Shown: piece by piece, positions 1 to 7,491 of the stretch
Position numbering within the stretch: the first letter of the stretch is position 1
Layout of the letters: each line of letters begins with the position of its first letter
Assembly: GCA_013215505.1 (NCBI GenBank)
Contig: JABSQZ010000035.1
Location: 1 to 38,405 of the forward strand
Direction of reading: 5' to 3'
From: Oceanospirillaceae bacterium
GTDB lineage: Bacteria; Pseudomonadota; Gammaproteobacteria; Pseudomonadales; Balneatricaceae
DNA length: 38,405 nucleotides
Position numbers and translations under genes: made by a program
Notes under the pieces: model-generated
The model's input: only the letters and a program-made list of their open reading frames with translations
What the model was told of the DNA's origin: nothing
Database searches by the model: none

Positions 1-1391
1 TTTTCCTGTTCGACGAATTTTCCTATGAGTTCCAGGGTCTTTTTTTGCGTTTCGCCTCGCAATAAACTCTCCAACACAGCGTTGCGGGCATAATCTCTGA
101 GCTCTATCTTCTTGCGTAGTGAAATATCGGTATGTATTCCTGTACAGAGCAGAGGATTATTATGCTTGTCCCGCTGAGTGATTTCACCCACGGTATGTAG
201 CCACAACCATTTGTCATCAACAGTTTTTCTCCTATACTCCAACTCAAAAGTCGAACCCGTTTCCAGGCATTTTTTATAGAGGTTGAAGGCGGGTCTCCAG
301 TCATCCGGATGCACGTTTTGACGCCATTGTTTAAGAGTTGTTGTAAAATTCGATGGATCATAACCGAGCAATCTCACATATTCATCGCTCAATATAACGT
401 CACCGGTCTGGATATTTATCTCAAACCAGCCCTGTTTAGCGGACTTAAATGCCAGCTTCTGGCGTTTAAAATTATTGTCCAGTGCTTCAGTGCGTTGCGA
501 TACCATATCTTTAAGTGACTGTTGTTTGCCTTTGAAGCGCTTTATTAATACAACCGAATAGGAGATTAGTATCGATAAAAGGATCCCGACCAGGGACATT
601 AACATAATTGAACTGTAGTTAACCCAGCCAGCTTTGGGTGAAACTTTCAACAGCCAAGTCGCATCGGCGATTTTTATAACACTTACAACAGGATGATCTA
701 GTATTGGTTCTACTGAGTTTGCAAAAATTTGAGTTTTTCCGCTACCAGGGTGAACACGTGATAGCTGATAGGCAAATCCAGCCTCTGCAAGGTCAGGCAG
801 TTGTGCTGTTTCGAGTATTTGTGGAAAATGCATTACTACAGAAACGAAGCCCCAAAAATATTGCCCGCCGCCCGCACTCTGCAAATAAATAGGTAGTCGA
901 CCAACGGCTCCATAGCCTCCTGGTACTAGATCAAAAGGTACTGCCAGGGATAATTTGTGATTATCTATGGCTGTAATTGCTTCTTTATTGTGATCAGATG
1001 AAGAGAGTAAATCATGTCCGATAGCATTTTCGTTCCCTGCTAAGGGCACAACGTATTGGACAATACCATCAGGGGCGAGTTGCAGAGCCGAGACGCTAGG
1101 GTAGAAAGGCAACATTTCAGTTGCAAGCTGAGTAAAACCTGCTGTATCGCCCTGTTGAATTCGGATCAAGGTGGCTAGTGGAAAAGTAGCAGATAATGCC
1201 TGATTGATATTACTCTCAATTCGATCGACATAACTGCCAGAGGAGCTATGAATGGCTGAGTGCATTTGCTGTTGTTTGTAACTATGAATGGCGTAAATGG
1301 TCACAACCGATAGAATGATCGAGACTGTTAAGACAATAAGTATGGTGGATGATTTTTTACAATTCTTAAATATCCAATGCTCGAGTCTGAT
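1..1391 (-). CDS. CHASE-PAS sensor protein, 3' end outside window
   Basis: The frame is open from about 1391 to the left edge (over 460 codons), so the C-terminal output domain is not visible. In order it shows a membrane segment (STILIVLTVSIILSVVTIYA), a periplasmic CHASE-type domain with the family signature VVPLAGNENAIGHDLL, a second membrane segment near 600, and a PAS domain (LLGYDPSNF, then VHPDDW and the PAC-like GIHTDIS), followed by a helical stretch. CHASE domains sense extracellular small molecules, and the output is usually a histidine kinase, GGDEF or EAL domain; which one cannot be told here. The frame has no ATG, GTG or TTG before the first membrane helix. A good AAGGAG (1398-1403) sits 6 nt before an ATC codon at 1391-1389, which I take provisionally as the start. 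A frameshift near the 5' end is the alternative. Confidence 0.8.
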   Translation of the reverse strand, partial: MRLEHWIFKNCKKSSTILIVLTVSIILSVVTIYAIHSYKQQQMHSAIHSSSGSYVDRIESNINQALSATFPLATLIRIQQGDTAGFTQLATEMLPFYPSVSALQLAPDGIVQYVVPLAGNENAIGHDLLSSSDHNKEAITAIDNHKLSLAVPFDLVPGGYGAVGRLPIYLQSAGGGQYFWGFVSVVMHFPQILETAQLPDLAEAGFAYQLSRVHPGSGKTQIFANSVEPILDHPVVSVIKIADATWLLKVSPKAGWVNYSSIMLMSLVGILLSILISYSVVLIKRFKGKQQSLKDMVSQRTEALDNNFKRQKLAFKSAKQGWFEINIQTGDVILSDEYVRLLGYDPSNFTTTLKQWRQNVHPDDWRPAFNLYKKCLETGSTFELEYRRKTVDDKWLWLHTVGEITQRDKHNNPLLCTGIHTDISLRKKIELRDYARNAVLESLLRGETQKKTLELIGKFVEQE

Positions 1392-1997
1392 GTGCCACTC
1401 CTTAATACCTGCGTTAAAAAATAGTCATGAACATATTGTGACAGTACATATACCTTCTGCGCAACAAAATACATAAAAAACAGATCCTAAGGTATGTGTG
1501 ACTATGATATATAAATTCATGTACTGTTCCTTTAGTGAGAGCTAGGATGGAAAAAAATTAACCTTGTTACTTAATGCCCCTAAAATCAAGTGCAGTCGCA
1601 GGCAGCTGATACCAGTAGTGATTTTACTGCCCAAACTTGCGCAAGAATGAAAATTTAAAAGTAGGGCTACGGGAAGTAAAACCAAGAATAGAGATAAATG
1701 AATATGACTGCTTTTGGCCGAGAGCGTAGATTGCCTATCACGCCACCCATGTGAATAAGTTAGCATTAACAGTGGCAGGACCTGACACATAGCTGCCGTT
1801 TTAACGGGCCTGATAAAAGGCACTTTTAGAATCAAATATGCGTCTAGTGAACAAGGGCCTTACCAGACGATCTGAAATGGTAGTTATTTCCTATTTTCCT
1901 TTTACCGGGCTGAAGGTGAATTATAATTACTGGTAGACAAGAAAACATGCAGATTTGTCATTGTTCATTAAACATGCAGAGATTAATTGGAAGAATC
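1392..1997. other. intergenic region, 606 bp
   Basis: I see no convincing gene. A 97-codon minus frame at 1542-1835 starts with TTG, lacks a ribosome binding site and overlaps a partial R element, so I do not accept it. The only recognisable content is that partial R element at 1704-1806. Confidence 0.5.
1704..1806 (+). repeat. R element, partial copy
   Basis: It contains GACTGCTTTTGGCCGA at 1706-1721 and, about 67 nt on, CCTGACACATAGCTGCCG (1781-1798). Both match the two corresponding parts of the fuller copies at 3604, 4421 and 35133, with similar spacing. The distal part (the GCTTGAATTAAG block) is not recognisable. This copy lies before a plus-strand gene, not behind a minus-strand one. 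Confidence 0.5.
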
Positions 1998-2762
1998 ATG
2001 CAAAATGAAGCAATAAATATTTTGAAAAGGGTTACCCTTGCTTTCTTAGTAATGTTCGTTTTTTCTTTTTCAATTCAAGCAGATGAGCCAGATCTTGTTT
2101 TAAACACATGGGCTCAATCTCCCCTTTCAAAGACAGACCATACTGGTTATCTGGATCAGATAATCATAGAAGCCTTTAAAAGAATAGATCTAAAAATTGA
2201 TATTGAACATAAACCGGTGGAAAGATCTATTAGGGGTGCAAATAATGGGCAAAGTGATGGAGAGTACATTAGGGTTGCAGGGCTCTCCCAAATCTACCCG
2301 AACCTTATTCAGGTCCCAGAAAAAATATTTGATTTTGAGTTTGTTGTTTTTACAGCAAAACGTAAGGTAATTATTAATGGATGGGATAGCCTTAAACCTT
2401 ATTCTGTAGGAATAGTTATTGGTTGGAAAATACTTGAAAAAAACATACAAGATGTGCGTCATCGAACTGATTTCAATGGTCCGGAGATTCTATTCAAAAT
2501 GCTGGATCTTGGTAGAATAGATATAGCTGTGTATGCAAAATTCCTCGGTTTTGGAATAGTAAATAACTTAGGATTAAAAGACATATTCGTCAACACTACT
2601 CCATTGGCAGTTAAGCCAATGTATTTATATCTCCACAAAAAACATCGAAATATTATTCCTGACATTACCAAAAGCTTACAAAGCATGAAGAAAGATGGCT
2701 CATTTTTAAGAATAGGAAAAGCATATTTACTTAAACAACAAAATAAGAATATTGTTGACTAA
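1998..2762 (+). CDS. orphan periplasmic solute-binding protein (SBP_bac_3 type)
   Basis: A 254-residue exported protein. The start at 1998 is chosen over an in-frame ATG at 1947 because GGAAG lies just upstream and it gives a clean signal peptide (MQNEAINILKRVTLAFLVMF, then FSIQA before the mature ADEPD). The mature part has the layout of the type 2 periplasmic binding fold used for amino-acid-like ligands: GYLDQIIIEAFKRIDLKIDI near the start, KIFDFEFVVFTAK in the middle, and a C-terminal DGSFLRIGKAYL typical of these proteins. No permease or ATPase gene is adjacent, so it may serve a distant transporter or act as a sensor partner. The ligand cannot be predicted. It is AT-rich like the other flank genes. 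Confidence 0.8.
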   Translation: MQNEAINILKRVTLAFLVMFVFSFSIQADEPDLVLNTWAQSPLSKTDHTGYLDQIIIEAFKRIDLKIDIEHKPVERSIRGANNGQSDGEYIRVAGLSQIYPNLIQVPEKIFDFEFVVFTAKRKVIINGWDSLKPYSVGIVIGWKILEKNIQDVRHRTDFNGPEILFKMLDLGRIDIAVYAKFLGFGIVNNLGLKDIFVNTTPLAVKPMYLYLHKKHRNIIPDITKSLQSMKKDGSFLRIGKAYLLKQQNKNIVD

Positions 2763-2901
2763 CTGCGATTTTATTTGGAGTTAGTTGCACAGCTGTTAGG
2801 CTCATAGAACAGAAGATACATCAATGATGTAAGTCAACGTTAAACACAAATAAATGACTAGATCCGATCATGAAGCCTGATGCGAATTTAGCAATATGGC
2901 A

Positions 2902-2924
2902 GCTATTGGCCGACAGTCGTCGAA
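2902..2924 (+). repeat. R element core, truncated copy
   Basis: It carries GCTATTGGCCGACAGTCGTC (2902-2921), identical over 20 nt to the copy at 36630. The rest of the element is not clearly conserved. It lies about 75 nt beyond the stop codon of the minus-strand gene at 2997-3416. Confidence 0.6.
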
Positions 2925-2996
2925 TGCCAGCCACATCAATTAAGCAGGCTAATCAGGTCCAGCAAAGTAAGACCAGACACAGAATAATTTACAGGC

Positions 2997-3416
2997 TCAG
3001 CATAAATTAGTTAATGGTAGGCGGCTTGGGAAAAGGGTTAAACTATTTTTTGCTTTAGACGCCGAATCAAGAAAATGATGTTCTATTCCAGCTTTAGTGT
3101 AACAGCGGCTCATCTGTTCTTTTACCAAGGATTTAAAATAGACATTCTCTAAGATTAAATAAACGGCTATTAAACCTCTTTTTTTTCTGTTTCTGAGAGT
3201 GGCTGTAAGCAACTTTTCTGCTTCAGGAGAGAGTAAACTCAATTGATGCAAGGTAATAATTTGATTCCATTGTGAGACTTCAAGCTGCTGGATACAGGAC
3301 TCTATGGCTTCAATGTAATACTTTGCCACCTCATCATTAAGCGGGCCAGTCGCGTCAACAAGTAATAGGTTAGCTTCCGTTTCTATCTCAAATACGCCAT
3401 GCTCTTGAAATTTCAT
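2997..3416 (-). CDS. STAS/SpoIIAA-like protein of unknown function
   Basis: A 139-residue soluble protein without signal peptide or membrane segment. Its beginning (MKFQEHGVFEIETEANLLLV, then DATGPLNDEVAKYYIEAIE) and the alternating strand-helix pattern with an IITLHQLSLLSPEAEKLL stretch resemble the STAS-like group of small cytoplasmic proteins, but I identify this by general pattern only. The last 15 or so residues (after KNSL) are low in structure and could be read-through into intergenic sequence. No strong ribosome binding site is visible before the ATG. It is probably a single-gene unit, with an R element core behind it and a palindrome about 110 bp in front. Confidence 0.6.
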   Translation of the reverse strand: MKFQEHGVFEIETEANLLLVDATGPLNDEVAKYYIEAIESCIQQLEVSQWNQIITLHQLSLLSPEAEKLLTATLRNRKKRGLIAVYLILENVYFKSLVKEQMSRCYTKAGIEHHFLDSASKAKNSLTLFPSRLPLTNLC

Positions 3417-3524
3417 ACGACACCATGTCTGAATAATTCATCCTTGAATTACAGTCATTTAATAGCAATAGGCATCTAAACATCAAGTGTATAAAAAAAG
3501 GACGGCTTTTAGTGGGCATAAAGG

Positions 3525-3545
3525 TTGTATAAAGAAATTATACAA
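3525..3545. promoter_or_regulatory. 8-bp inverted repeat, possible operator
   Basis: TTGTATAA, 5-nt spacer, TTATACAA: a perfect palindrome about 110 bp before the STAS-like gene, with another TGTATAAA just beyond. The size and symmetry suit a dimeric regulator, but no regulator is known here. Confidence 0.3.
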
Positions 3546-3603
3546 ATGTATAAATAGGTTCGGAGGTGTTTAGAAAATGCTTCATTCGGGCTATGAAAAC
3601 GTC

Positions 3604-3810
3604 TGCAATTGGCCGATACCGACTATTGCCAGTCACTTACTAAGTACTGACTAACCGTAGGGTTTGACACATGGGCGGCATTTTTAAAACGATAAATTAT
3701 CACTAAGGGTGCTTGAATTAAGCTTCACTATCCTATGCGGAATACCCATGGGGCCTCGCTCGATGGATGTAGTGGAGGCTGAGGCTAGGAGCCCCCGGCC
3801 ACCCATTCTT
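3604..3810 (+). repeat. R element, near-full copy
   Basis: It aligns with the copies at 4421 and 35133 through the TTGGCCGA start, the TTTGACACATGGGCGGC block (3662-3678), the GCTTGAATTAAGCTTCACTA block (3711-3730) and the terminal GGCCACCCATT. The stop codon and last nine codons of the GFA-family gene (3785-4198, minus strand) lie inside its distal end. Confidence 0.65.
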
Positions 3811-4198
3811 TTGGCTTAGTACGTGGAAGATTATCACCGACCTCTAGCCAAGATAACCGTTCATCAAAATGCACATGGAATGACGGAACTAATTGTTCGG
3901 GGTTTTCCAAACTCATCAGATAAAAATGAATTTCATTAGGATACCTGTCTGCATCAAAAGCCATGGGTGTTCCACAATGAACACAAAACAGCCTCCGTAC
4001 TCCTTTAGATGATTCATAAACACCAGGTTTTGCACCAGTGAAATGATAAGAATCTCTAGGCACTCCAAAAAAAGTAGTAAAAGCAGAAGATGTATTCCTC
4101 CGACAACTTTCACAATGGCAATGGCCACACCAATTTTCAGAACCCGTATATTCAAATGTTGTTTTACTGCATAAACAACGACCTCGTTTAATATCCAT
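3785..4198 (-). CDS. GFA family zinc-binding protein
   Basis: A 137-residue member of the glutathione-dependent formaldehyde-activating (Gfa/CENP-V) fold family. The zinc ligands are visible: C8-x-C10 (GRCLCSKTTF), C27-x-C29-x-x-C32 (GHCHCESCRR) and C72-x-x-C75 (FCVHCGTPM), followed by the family's ending (HVHFDERLSWLEVGDNLPR). Most members have no proven substrate; true Gfa joins glutathione to formaldehyde, but that activity is doubtful in general and cannot be claimed here. The start ATG has AGGA 5 nt upstream. The last residues (EWVAGGS) are encoded within an R element, so the 3' end may have been reshaped by the repeat. Confidence 0.88.
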   Translation of the reverse strand: MDIKRGRCLCSKTTFEYTGSENWCGHCHCESCRRNTSSAFTTFFGVPRDSYHFTGAKPGVYESSKGVRRLFCVHCGTPMAFDADRYPNEIHFYLMSLENPEQLVPSFHVHFDERLSWLEVGDNLPRTKPKEWVAGGS

Positions 4199-4420
4199 AA
4201 AGATCCTGTATTGTTTTTTATTTTACATTCTGTCGACTTCAAGACACTAGTGTGATGCTTATGCTATGTAAAAGCTAAATACTACGCATGACTGTTTTTA
4301 AAAATAACGAGTTTTTCATTATAATAAATCCCTAAAACGGCAAACACATCATAGGTTTATTAAACCTGAAATACGAATAAATGGAAAGTAAGGCTCAGAG
4401 CCTTAGTGTAACGCAATTGG

Positions 4421-4642
4421 AATGACCGCTTTTGGCCGACAGTCGTCATCGCTGACCGAAGGCTCAGCGCTTGCAAGTCAGCCTGTGTAACGGGAAACCC
4501 TAAACACATACGGAAGTTTTATAACGATGCATTGTCATTATGTAATGCTTGAATTAAGTTTCACTATTCTAATAAAACACCCTGTTCGGTCCCGCATCCA
4601 GGGTGTTATGAGGATTAGGGACCCTTGGCTACCCGATTAGCA
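4421..4642 (+). repeat. R element, full copy with terminator hairpin
   Basis: The best-preserved copy. It has GCTTTTGGCCGACAGTCGTC (4428-4447), CAAGTCAGCCTGTGTAACGG 53 nt downstream, CTAAACACATACGG, GCTTGAATTAAGTTTCACTA (4547-4566), a hairpin and a closing GCTACCCGATTAGC. It ends 10 nt beyond the stop of the EthD-like gene. Copies at 35133 and 36627 keep the same 53-nt spacing between the first two blocks. Confidence 0.75.
4569..4607 (-). terminator. hairpin terminator inside R element
   Basis: AACACCCTG (4576-4584) pairs perfectly with CAGGGTGTT (4599-4607) around a 14-nt loop. On the minus strand it is followed by TTTTATTAG, so it probably ends transcription of the EthD-like gene. Confidence 0.6.
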
Positions 4643-4652
4643 AGATGAATCA

Positions 4653-4964
4653 CTATACCTTAATTTCACTAATTTGAATTTGAGGCTTAGTATTTGTGTA
4701 ATTGGGAATGTCTGCCATTATTTTTTCTGCATGAGGACCAAATGCATTCTGAAAAACTTCCACGGAGTCGAAAATTAAATGCCCCATCGCTATAAAAGGT
4801 GCCACTTCGTCAGGAGCTCCTCCACCTAAGCCATGATCAACATTGCCACCTTTTAAAGTGTCACCAAGAAGCCCTTCGACCATTGGTATATGAGTATTGC
4901 AATAATATTCAATGTCAAAATTCGCATCTGACGAGTTTGGGTACATTACACTTACTTTAATCAT
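4653..4964 (-). CDS. EthD family protein
   Basis: A 103-residue dimeric ferredoxin-like (alpha+beta barrel) protein. It begins MIKVSVMYPNSSDANFDIEY and has the family's HIPMVEGLLGD segment and the later FIAMGHLIFDSVEVFQNAFG and Y-T-N-T-KPQIQISEI ending. EthD was named from an ethyl tert-butyl ether degradation cluster, but most members are uncharacterised and may bind or turn over small metabolites. AAGGAG lies 7 nt before the ATG. It stands alone, with the R element and its terminator directly behind it. Confidence 0.88.
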   Translation of the reverse strand: MIKVSVMYPNSSDANFDIEYYCNTHIPMVEGLLGDTLKGGNVDHGLGGGAPDEVAPFIAMGHLIFDSVEVFQNAFGPHAEKIMADIPNYTNTKPQIQISEIKV

Positions 4965-5273
4965 TATTTTTCTCCTTAAAGTTGTAATCTCATAAACTTC
5001 TATGTTGTAGAGAATACGACAATGTCATTTAGTAAAATGGTATGCCGCATTAAGATATTTTAACGACAATAACGACTGAGCATCAAGAGTATTAAAAGAG
5101 CACAGTTTATAGTGAAAATAAAGGATGGATAAAGCCGGAAGGGAGACGCATAGAGTAAAGAAGTAATAAACATTAGATCTCGGAAGCAGGAACTCCCTTG
5201 ACCTAAAATCAACAATCCACTCATCATATAAACTTTAGGCATTTACTCAGAGTATTTCAAAGGTGCTCTAGTG

Positions 5274-5300
5274 TCTGCTATTGGCCAGACTGTGAAAGTA
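5274..5300 (+). repeat. R element core, truncated copy
   Basis: TCTGCTATTGGCCAGACTG (5274-5292) matches the start of the R element with a few changes; nothing downstream aligns clearly. Confidence 0.4.
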
Positions 5301-5560
5301 GTTCGAATGGCTAAGCAAATACAGCCATTACTCCCAACATTAAGCCCGGTACAAATAAAATACCGCATGTCAAAATAAGACAGTGGTCTGGTTCTTGGTC
5401 TTAAAGATAACGATCATCGGTAGGGTAATTGTGTCGCAAATGGCAAGGAGATTTAAGCAGTATTATAGGAATATTTACGATAGGGTTTTGGATAAGTATT
5501 GGATAAGTTTTGGATGTACAAAAAACAGTCAGATAATTTTTGGATGATTTCGCGTTGATT

Positions 5561-5596
5561 GCTAGAGAAAGGAGCGGTCAAAAACCTTTCCCTAGC
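5561..5596 (-). terminator. hairpin behind ibpA
   Basis: GCTAGAGAAAGG (5561-5572) pairs with CCTTTCCCTAGC (5585-5596), 12 bp including one G-U wobble on the transcript. It starts 9 nt after the ibpA stop. There is no T-tract behind it, so it may protect the 3' end more than terminate. Confidence 0.45.
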
Positions 5597-5604
5597 TAAC
5601 GGAT

Positions 5605-6021
5605 TTAGTGCTCGATATTAATCGACCTGGGCTTCATTGCCTCAGGTAATTCACGCAGCAAATAAACATGTAACAGGCCGTTTTCCATGTTGGCTCTCTC
5701 TACATTAACGTGGTCAGCCAGCTGGAAACGTCGCTCAAAATTACGTGCCGCTATGCCTTGGTAAAGGTAGTTATGTTCCAGATTATCCTCGGCTTTTTCG
5801 CCGCTGATAGTCAAATGTCCCTGTTCAGAAGTTATCTTTAGCTCGGCAAAAGTGAAGCCGGCAACCGCCATAGTGATACGGTATTCATTTTCTGATAGTA
5901 GCTCTACATTGTAGGGCGGGAAGGAAGGTTGATCTGTACGGGTGGTGCTGTTAATGATCGAGGCAATGCGGTCAAAACCAATTGCTGAACGGTACAGTGG
6001 TGTTAAATCTAAAGTTCTCAT
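5605..6021 (-). CDS. ibpA: small heat shock protein IbpA
   Basis: A 138-residue Hsp20 chaperone that holds unfolding proteins in aggregates for later rescue by DnaK/ClpB. The N terminus MRTLDLTPLYRSAIGFDR is almost that of E. coli IbpA, and an alpha-crystallin domain follows with PPYNVELLSENEYRITMAVA and FERRFQLADHV; the C-terminal IXI-type anchor is RSINIEH. The start is the ATG at 6021, not the in-frame ATG at 6027: AGGA lies 7 nt before 6021 but only 1 nt before 6027, and known IbpA proteins begin MR. Upstream are a sigma-32 promoter and an RNA thermometer, so the gene is controlled both by heat-shock sigma factor and by temperature-dependent translation. Confidence 0.95.
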   Translation of the reverse strand: MRTLDLTPLYRSAIGFDRIASIINSTTRTDQPSFPPYNVELLSENEYRITMAVAGFTFAELKITSEQGHLTISGEKAEDNLEHNYLYQGIAARNFERRFQLADHVNVERANMENGLLHVYLLRELPEAMKPRSINIEH

Positions 6022-6024
6022 ATT

Positions 6025-6045
6025 CATATCCTAATTAGCAATATG
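6025..6045 (-). promoter_or_regulatory. ROSE-type RNA thermometer hairpin of ibpA
   Basis: On the transcript CAUA-U-UGCU, loop AAUU, AGGA-UAUG. UGCU faces the Shine-Dalgarno AGGA with one G-G opposition, and CAUA pairs with UAUG around one bulged U. The UUGCU opposite AGGA with a G-G pair is the hallmark of ROSE elements in Hsp20 leaders. It hides the ribosome binding site at low temperature. Identified by eye. Confidence 0.75.
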
Positions 6046-6093
6046 TAGTAAAACACTCATCCGAAGACTGAGTGGGCGAAGCCGGTTGGCTTC

Positions 6094-6124
6094 TATTAGC
6101 GGCCTCTGATGAGCACCGCTAATA
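6094..6124 (-). promoter_or_regulatory. 5' leader stem-loop of ibpA mRNA
   Basis: TATTAGCGG (6094-6102) and CCGCTAATA (6116-6124) form a perfect 9-bp stem with a 13-nt loop at the predicted 5' end of the ibpA transcript. ROSE leaders usually have one or more such stable upstream hairpins ahead of the thermosensing one. Confidence 0.55.
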
Positions 6125-6127
6125 CAT

Positions 6128-6155
6128 ATATGAGGTAACAGTTGTGAAGTTCAAG
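6128..6155 (-). promoter_or_regulatory. sigma-32 heat shock promoter of ibpA
   Basis: On the minus strand CTTGAA (6155-6150), 14-nt spacer, CCTCATAT (6135-6128), close to the RpoH consensus CTTGAAA / CCCCATnT. Transcription would start near 6121, giving a leader of about 100 nt that contains the two hairpins described. Confidence 0.65.
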
Positions 6156-6182
6156 GGGCGGGGAGAAGAAATTTTTTTACCT

Positions 6183-6581
6183 TTACAGTACTTCGGAATT
6201 GAATTTGTTAACGTCGTTGGTGATGTTTACCTCAACGTTGGCCGAGGGGATTTTAAAATCGTAAACTCGCTGCCACTGATCTTGTTCCGGGGTGCGCTCC
6301 CAAACAGTGCCCGCGTTGTAGGTGACGAGTTCTGTCAGGCTAGTATCCATCTCGCTGATCTTTTCCAGTGGTATCGGCAACATGTTGGCGAGTTCATTGG
6401 CAAGGTAATCATCGTCCTCATAGCCGCTGTACATGCGCCAGCCAGTATCATTAAGGTGTTCTGGTACTGTCTTATAGAGGAAGCGTATCGGCAGCTGATC
6501 GTCAAGGCAAAGCTTGGAGACTAGCGCCAAAAATCCACTCTTGGACTGGTTGGTTTCACTGTTGTTTTGATTGCTGTTCAT
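6183..6581 (-). CDS. DUF2185/Imm33-like protein
   Basis: A 132-residue soluble protein. After a polar N terminus it has RFLYKTVPEHLNDTGWRMYS-GYEDDDYLANELA and later LPLEKISEMDTSLTELV-like sequence (actual IPLEKISEMDTSLTELV), the layout of the DUF2185 family, some of which are predicted immunity proteins (Imm33). No toxin gene is adjacent, so an immunity role is not supported here. GGAG lies 7 nt before the ATG. A 126-codon frame on the opposite strand (6144-6524) overlaps it almost fully and is treated as a shadow. It reads toward ibpA, which has its own promoter. Confidence 0.75.
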   Translation of the reverse strand: MNSNQNNSETNQSKSGFLALVSKLCLDDQLPIRFLYKTVPEHLNDTGWRMYSGYEDDDYLANELANMLPIPLEKISEMDTSLTELVTYNAGTVWERTPEQDQWQRVYDFKIPSANVEVNITNDVNKFNSEVL

Positions 6582-6728
6582 GTTGCTCTCCAGACTTGCT
6601 GTGGGTCAGTTGTTACTAAATTTCCGCGATAGTAGCAGAAAATAAATGGCTGTAAAGGGGAGTAAAACAGTAGCGCTACTAAAGCGTGGAAAAACACAGC
6701 AGATTAAGCCATGCATATTTCCCTAAGA

Positions 6729-6737
6729 TGTTATAAT
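6729..6737 (+). promoter_or_regulatory. extended -10 promoter of marC
   Basis: TGTTATAAT: a perfect -10 with a TG extension about 50 nt before the marC start; the -35 is weak, as is usual for this class. Confidence 0.45.
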
Positions 6738-6786
6738 TTGGTGTTTATTAGTATTTATAATTGAATATTTAGTTAGGATTTTTAGT

Positions 6787-7386
6787 ATGGATTTAAGCAT
6801 ATATTTTGCCGGGCTCGCCTCCCTGATGGTAATTATCGACCCTATAGGCACGGCGCTGATCTTTCACTCGTTAGTTCCACCAGAAGATAAACGCTTCAGA
6901 CTGAAAATGGCGCTGAAGTCTACGGGTATAGCGACAGCTTTGTTGCTGCTGTTTGGCTTGTATGGCGAGCCATTTTTAGAATTATTAGGTATCAGTATTC
7001 ACGCATTTAGGATATCGGGGGGGATACTGTTATTTTTCACGGCTTTTAATTTGATCACTAAAGAGACGGAGTTCGCCGCTGGAACCAGCCACAAAGATAT
7101 ATCAGTGTTTCCTATGGCTATTCCGATGATGGCCGGCCCCGGTTCATTGACCTTAACGATCTTATTGTTTTCTCAATCTAATGAAACGGCCGCCGATTTC
7201 GCTGTGGCCGCGGCTGTGGTTAGCATAACGATGGCGACGCTGTGTTTTATGCTGTTATCAAAGTATTTGAAGAAGATCATAGGCCGTACCGGAGATGATA
7301 TTTTGCGGCGTTTCCTGGGGGTGATATTAGCGGCGCTAGCGATCCAGTTCATCTATGATGGAGTAGTTAACATCGCGGGGAGTTAA
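6787..7386 (+). CDS. MarC family integral membrane protein
   Basis: A 199-residue protein with six predicted membrane segments (for example LASLMVIIDPIGTALIFHSL at the start and ILRRFLGVILAALAIQFIYD near the end). The diagnostic MarC segments are present: IDPIGTALIF near residue 17, the RISGGILLFFTAFNLI segment and VFPMAIPMMAGPGSLT in the middle. Family length is about 200 residues, so it is complete. MarC was once linked to multiple antibiotic resistance but the role was not confirmed; transport is presumed. It is convergent with pssA, and the two share a hairpin between them. Confidence 0.92.
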   Translation: MDLSIYFAGLASLMVIIDPIGTALIFHSLVPPEDKRFRLKMALKSTGIATALLLLFGLYGEPFLELLGISIHAFRISGGILLFFTAFNLITKETEFAAGTSHKDISVFPMAIPMMAGPGSLTLTILLFSQSNETAADFAVAAAVVSITMATLCFMLLSKYLKKIIGRTGDDILRRFLGVILAALAIQFIYDGVVNIAGS

Positions 7387-7432
7387 CATCGCTAGCGGTT
7401 AAAGATAGGGCTGCTCTGCACAAGCTGATAAT

Positions 7433-7478
7433 ACAGCGACTCTGTTTGGGTAACTAAACAGGGAGTCGCTGTGTTTAT
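7433..7478 (+). terminator. terminator between marC and pssA
   Basis: ACAGCGACTC (7433-7442) pairs with GAGTCGCTGT (7463-7472), extended inward by TGTTT/AAACA past a two-base bulge, followed by GTTTATG. It probably serves marC, and perhaps pssA in the other direction. Confidence 0.65.
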
Positions 7479-7491
7479 GTTGACTGAAAAG

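Larger units (their letters stand above)
4965..5604. other. intergenic region with truncated R element and short direct repeats
   Basis: I do not accept a 60-codon frame at 5060-5242 (minus): it has no ribosome binding site and an arbitrary hydrophobic composition. A truncated R core lies at 5277. At 5485-5516 the unit TTTTGGATAAG is repeated about three times with changes (11-nt period). Confidence 0.4.

Noticed and set aside
1542-1835. 97-codon minus-strand frame with a hydrophobic segment
   Set aside because: TTG start without ribosome binding site, overlaps a partial R element, composition looks random.
2997-4964. Integron cassette array (small same-direction genes with 3' repeats)
   Set aside because: The R elements lack paired RYYYAAC and GTTRRRY core sites and the long imperfect palindrome of attC, are longer than usual and contain a terminator hairpin with a short loop. 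No integrase gene in the window.
5060-5242. 60-codon minus-strand frame
   Set aside because: No ribosome binding site or recognisable pattern; next to a truncated repeat.
6144-6524. 126-codon plus-strand frame opposite the DUF2185-like gene
   Set aside because: The minus-strand protein has a recognisable family pattern and a good ribosome binding site; this frame also covers the ibpA promoter.
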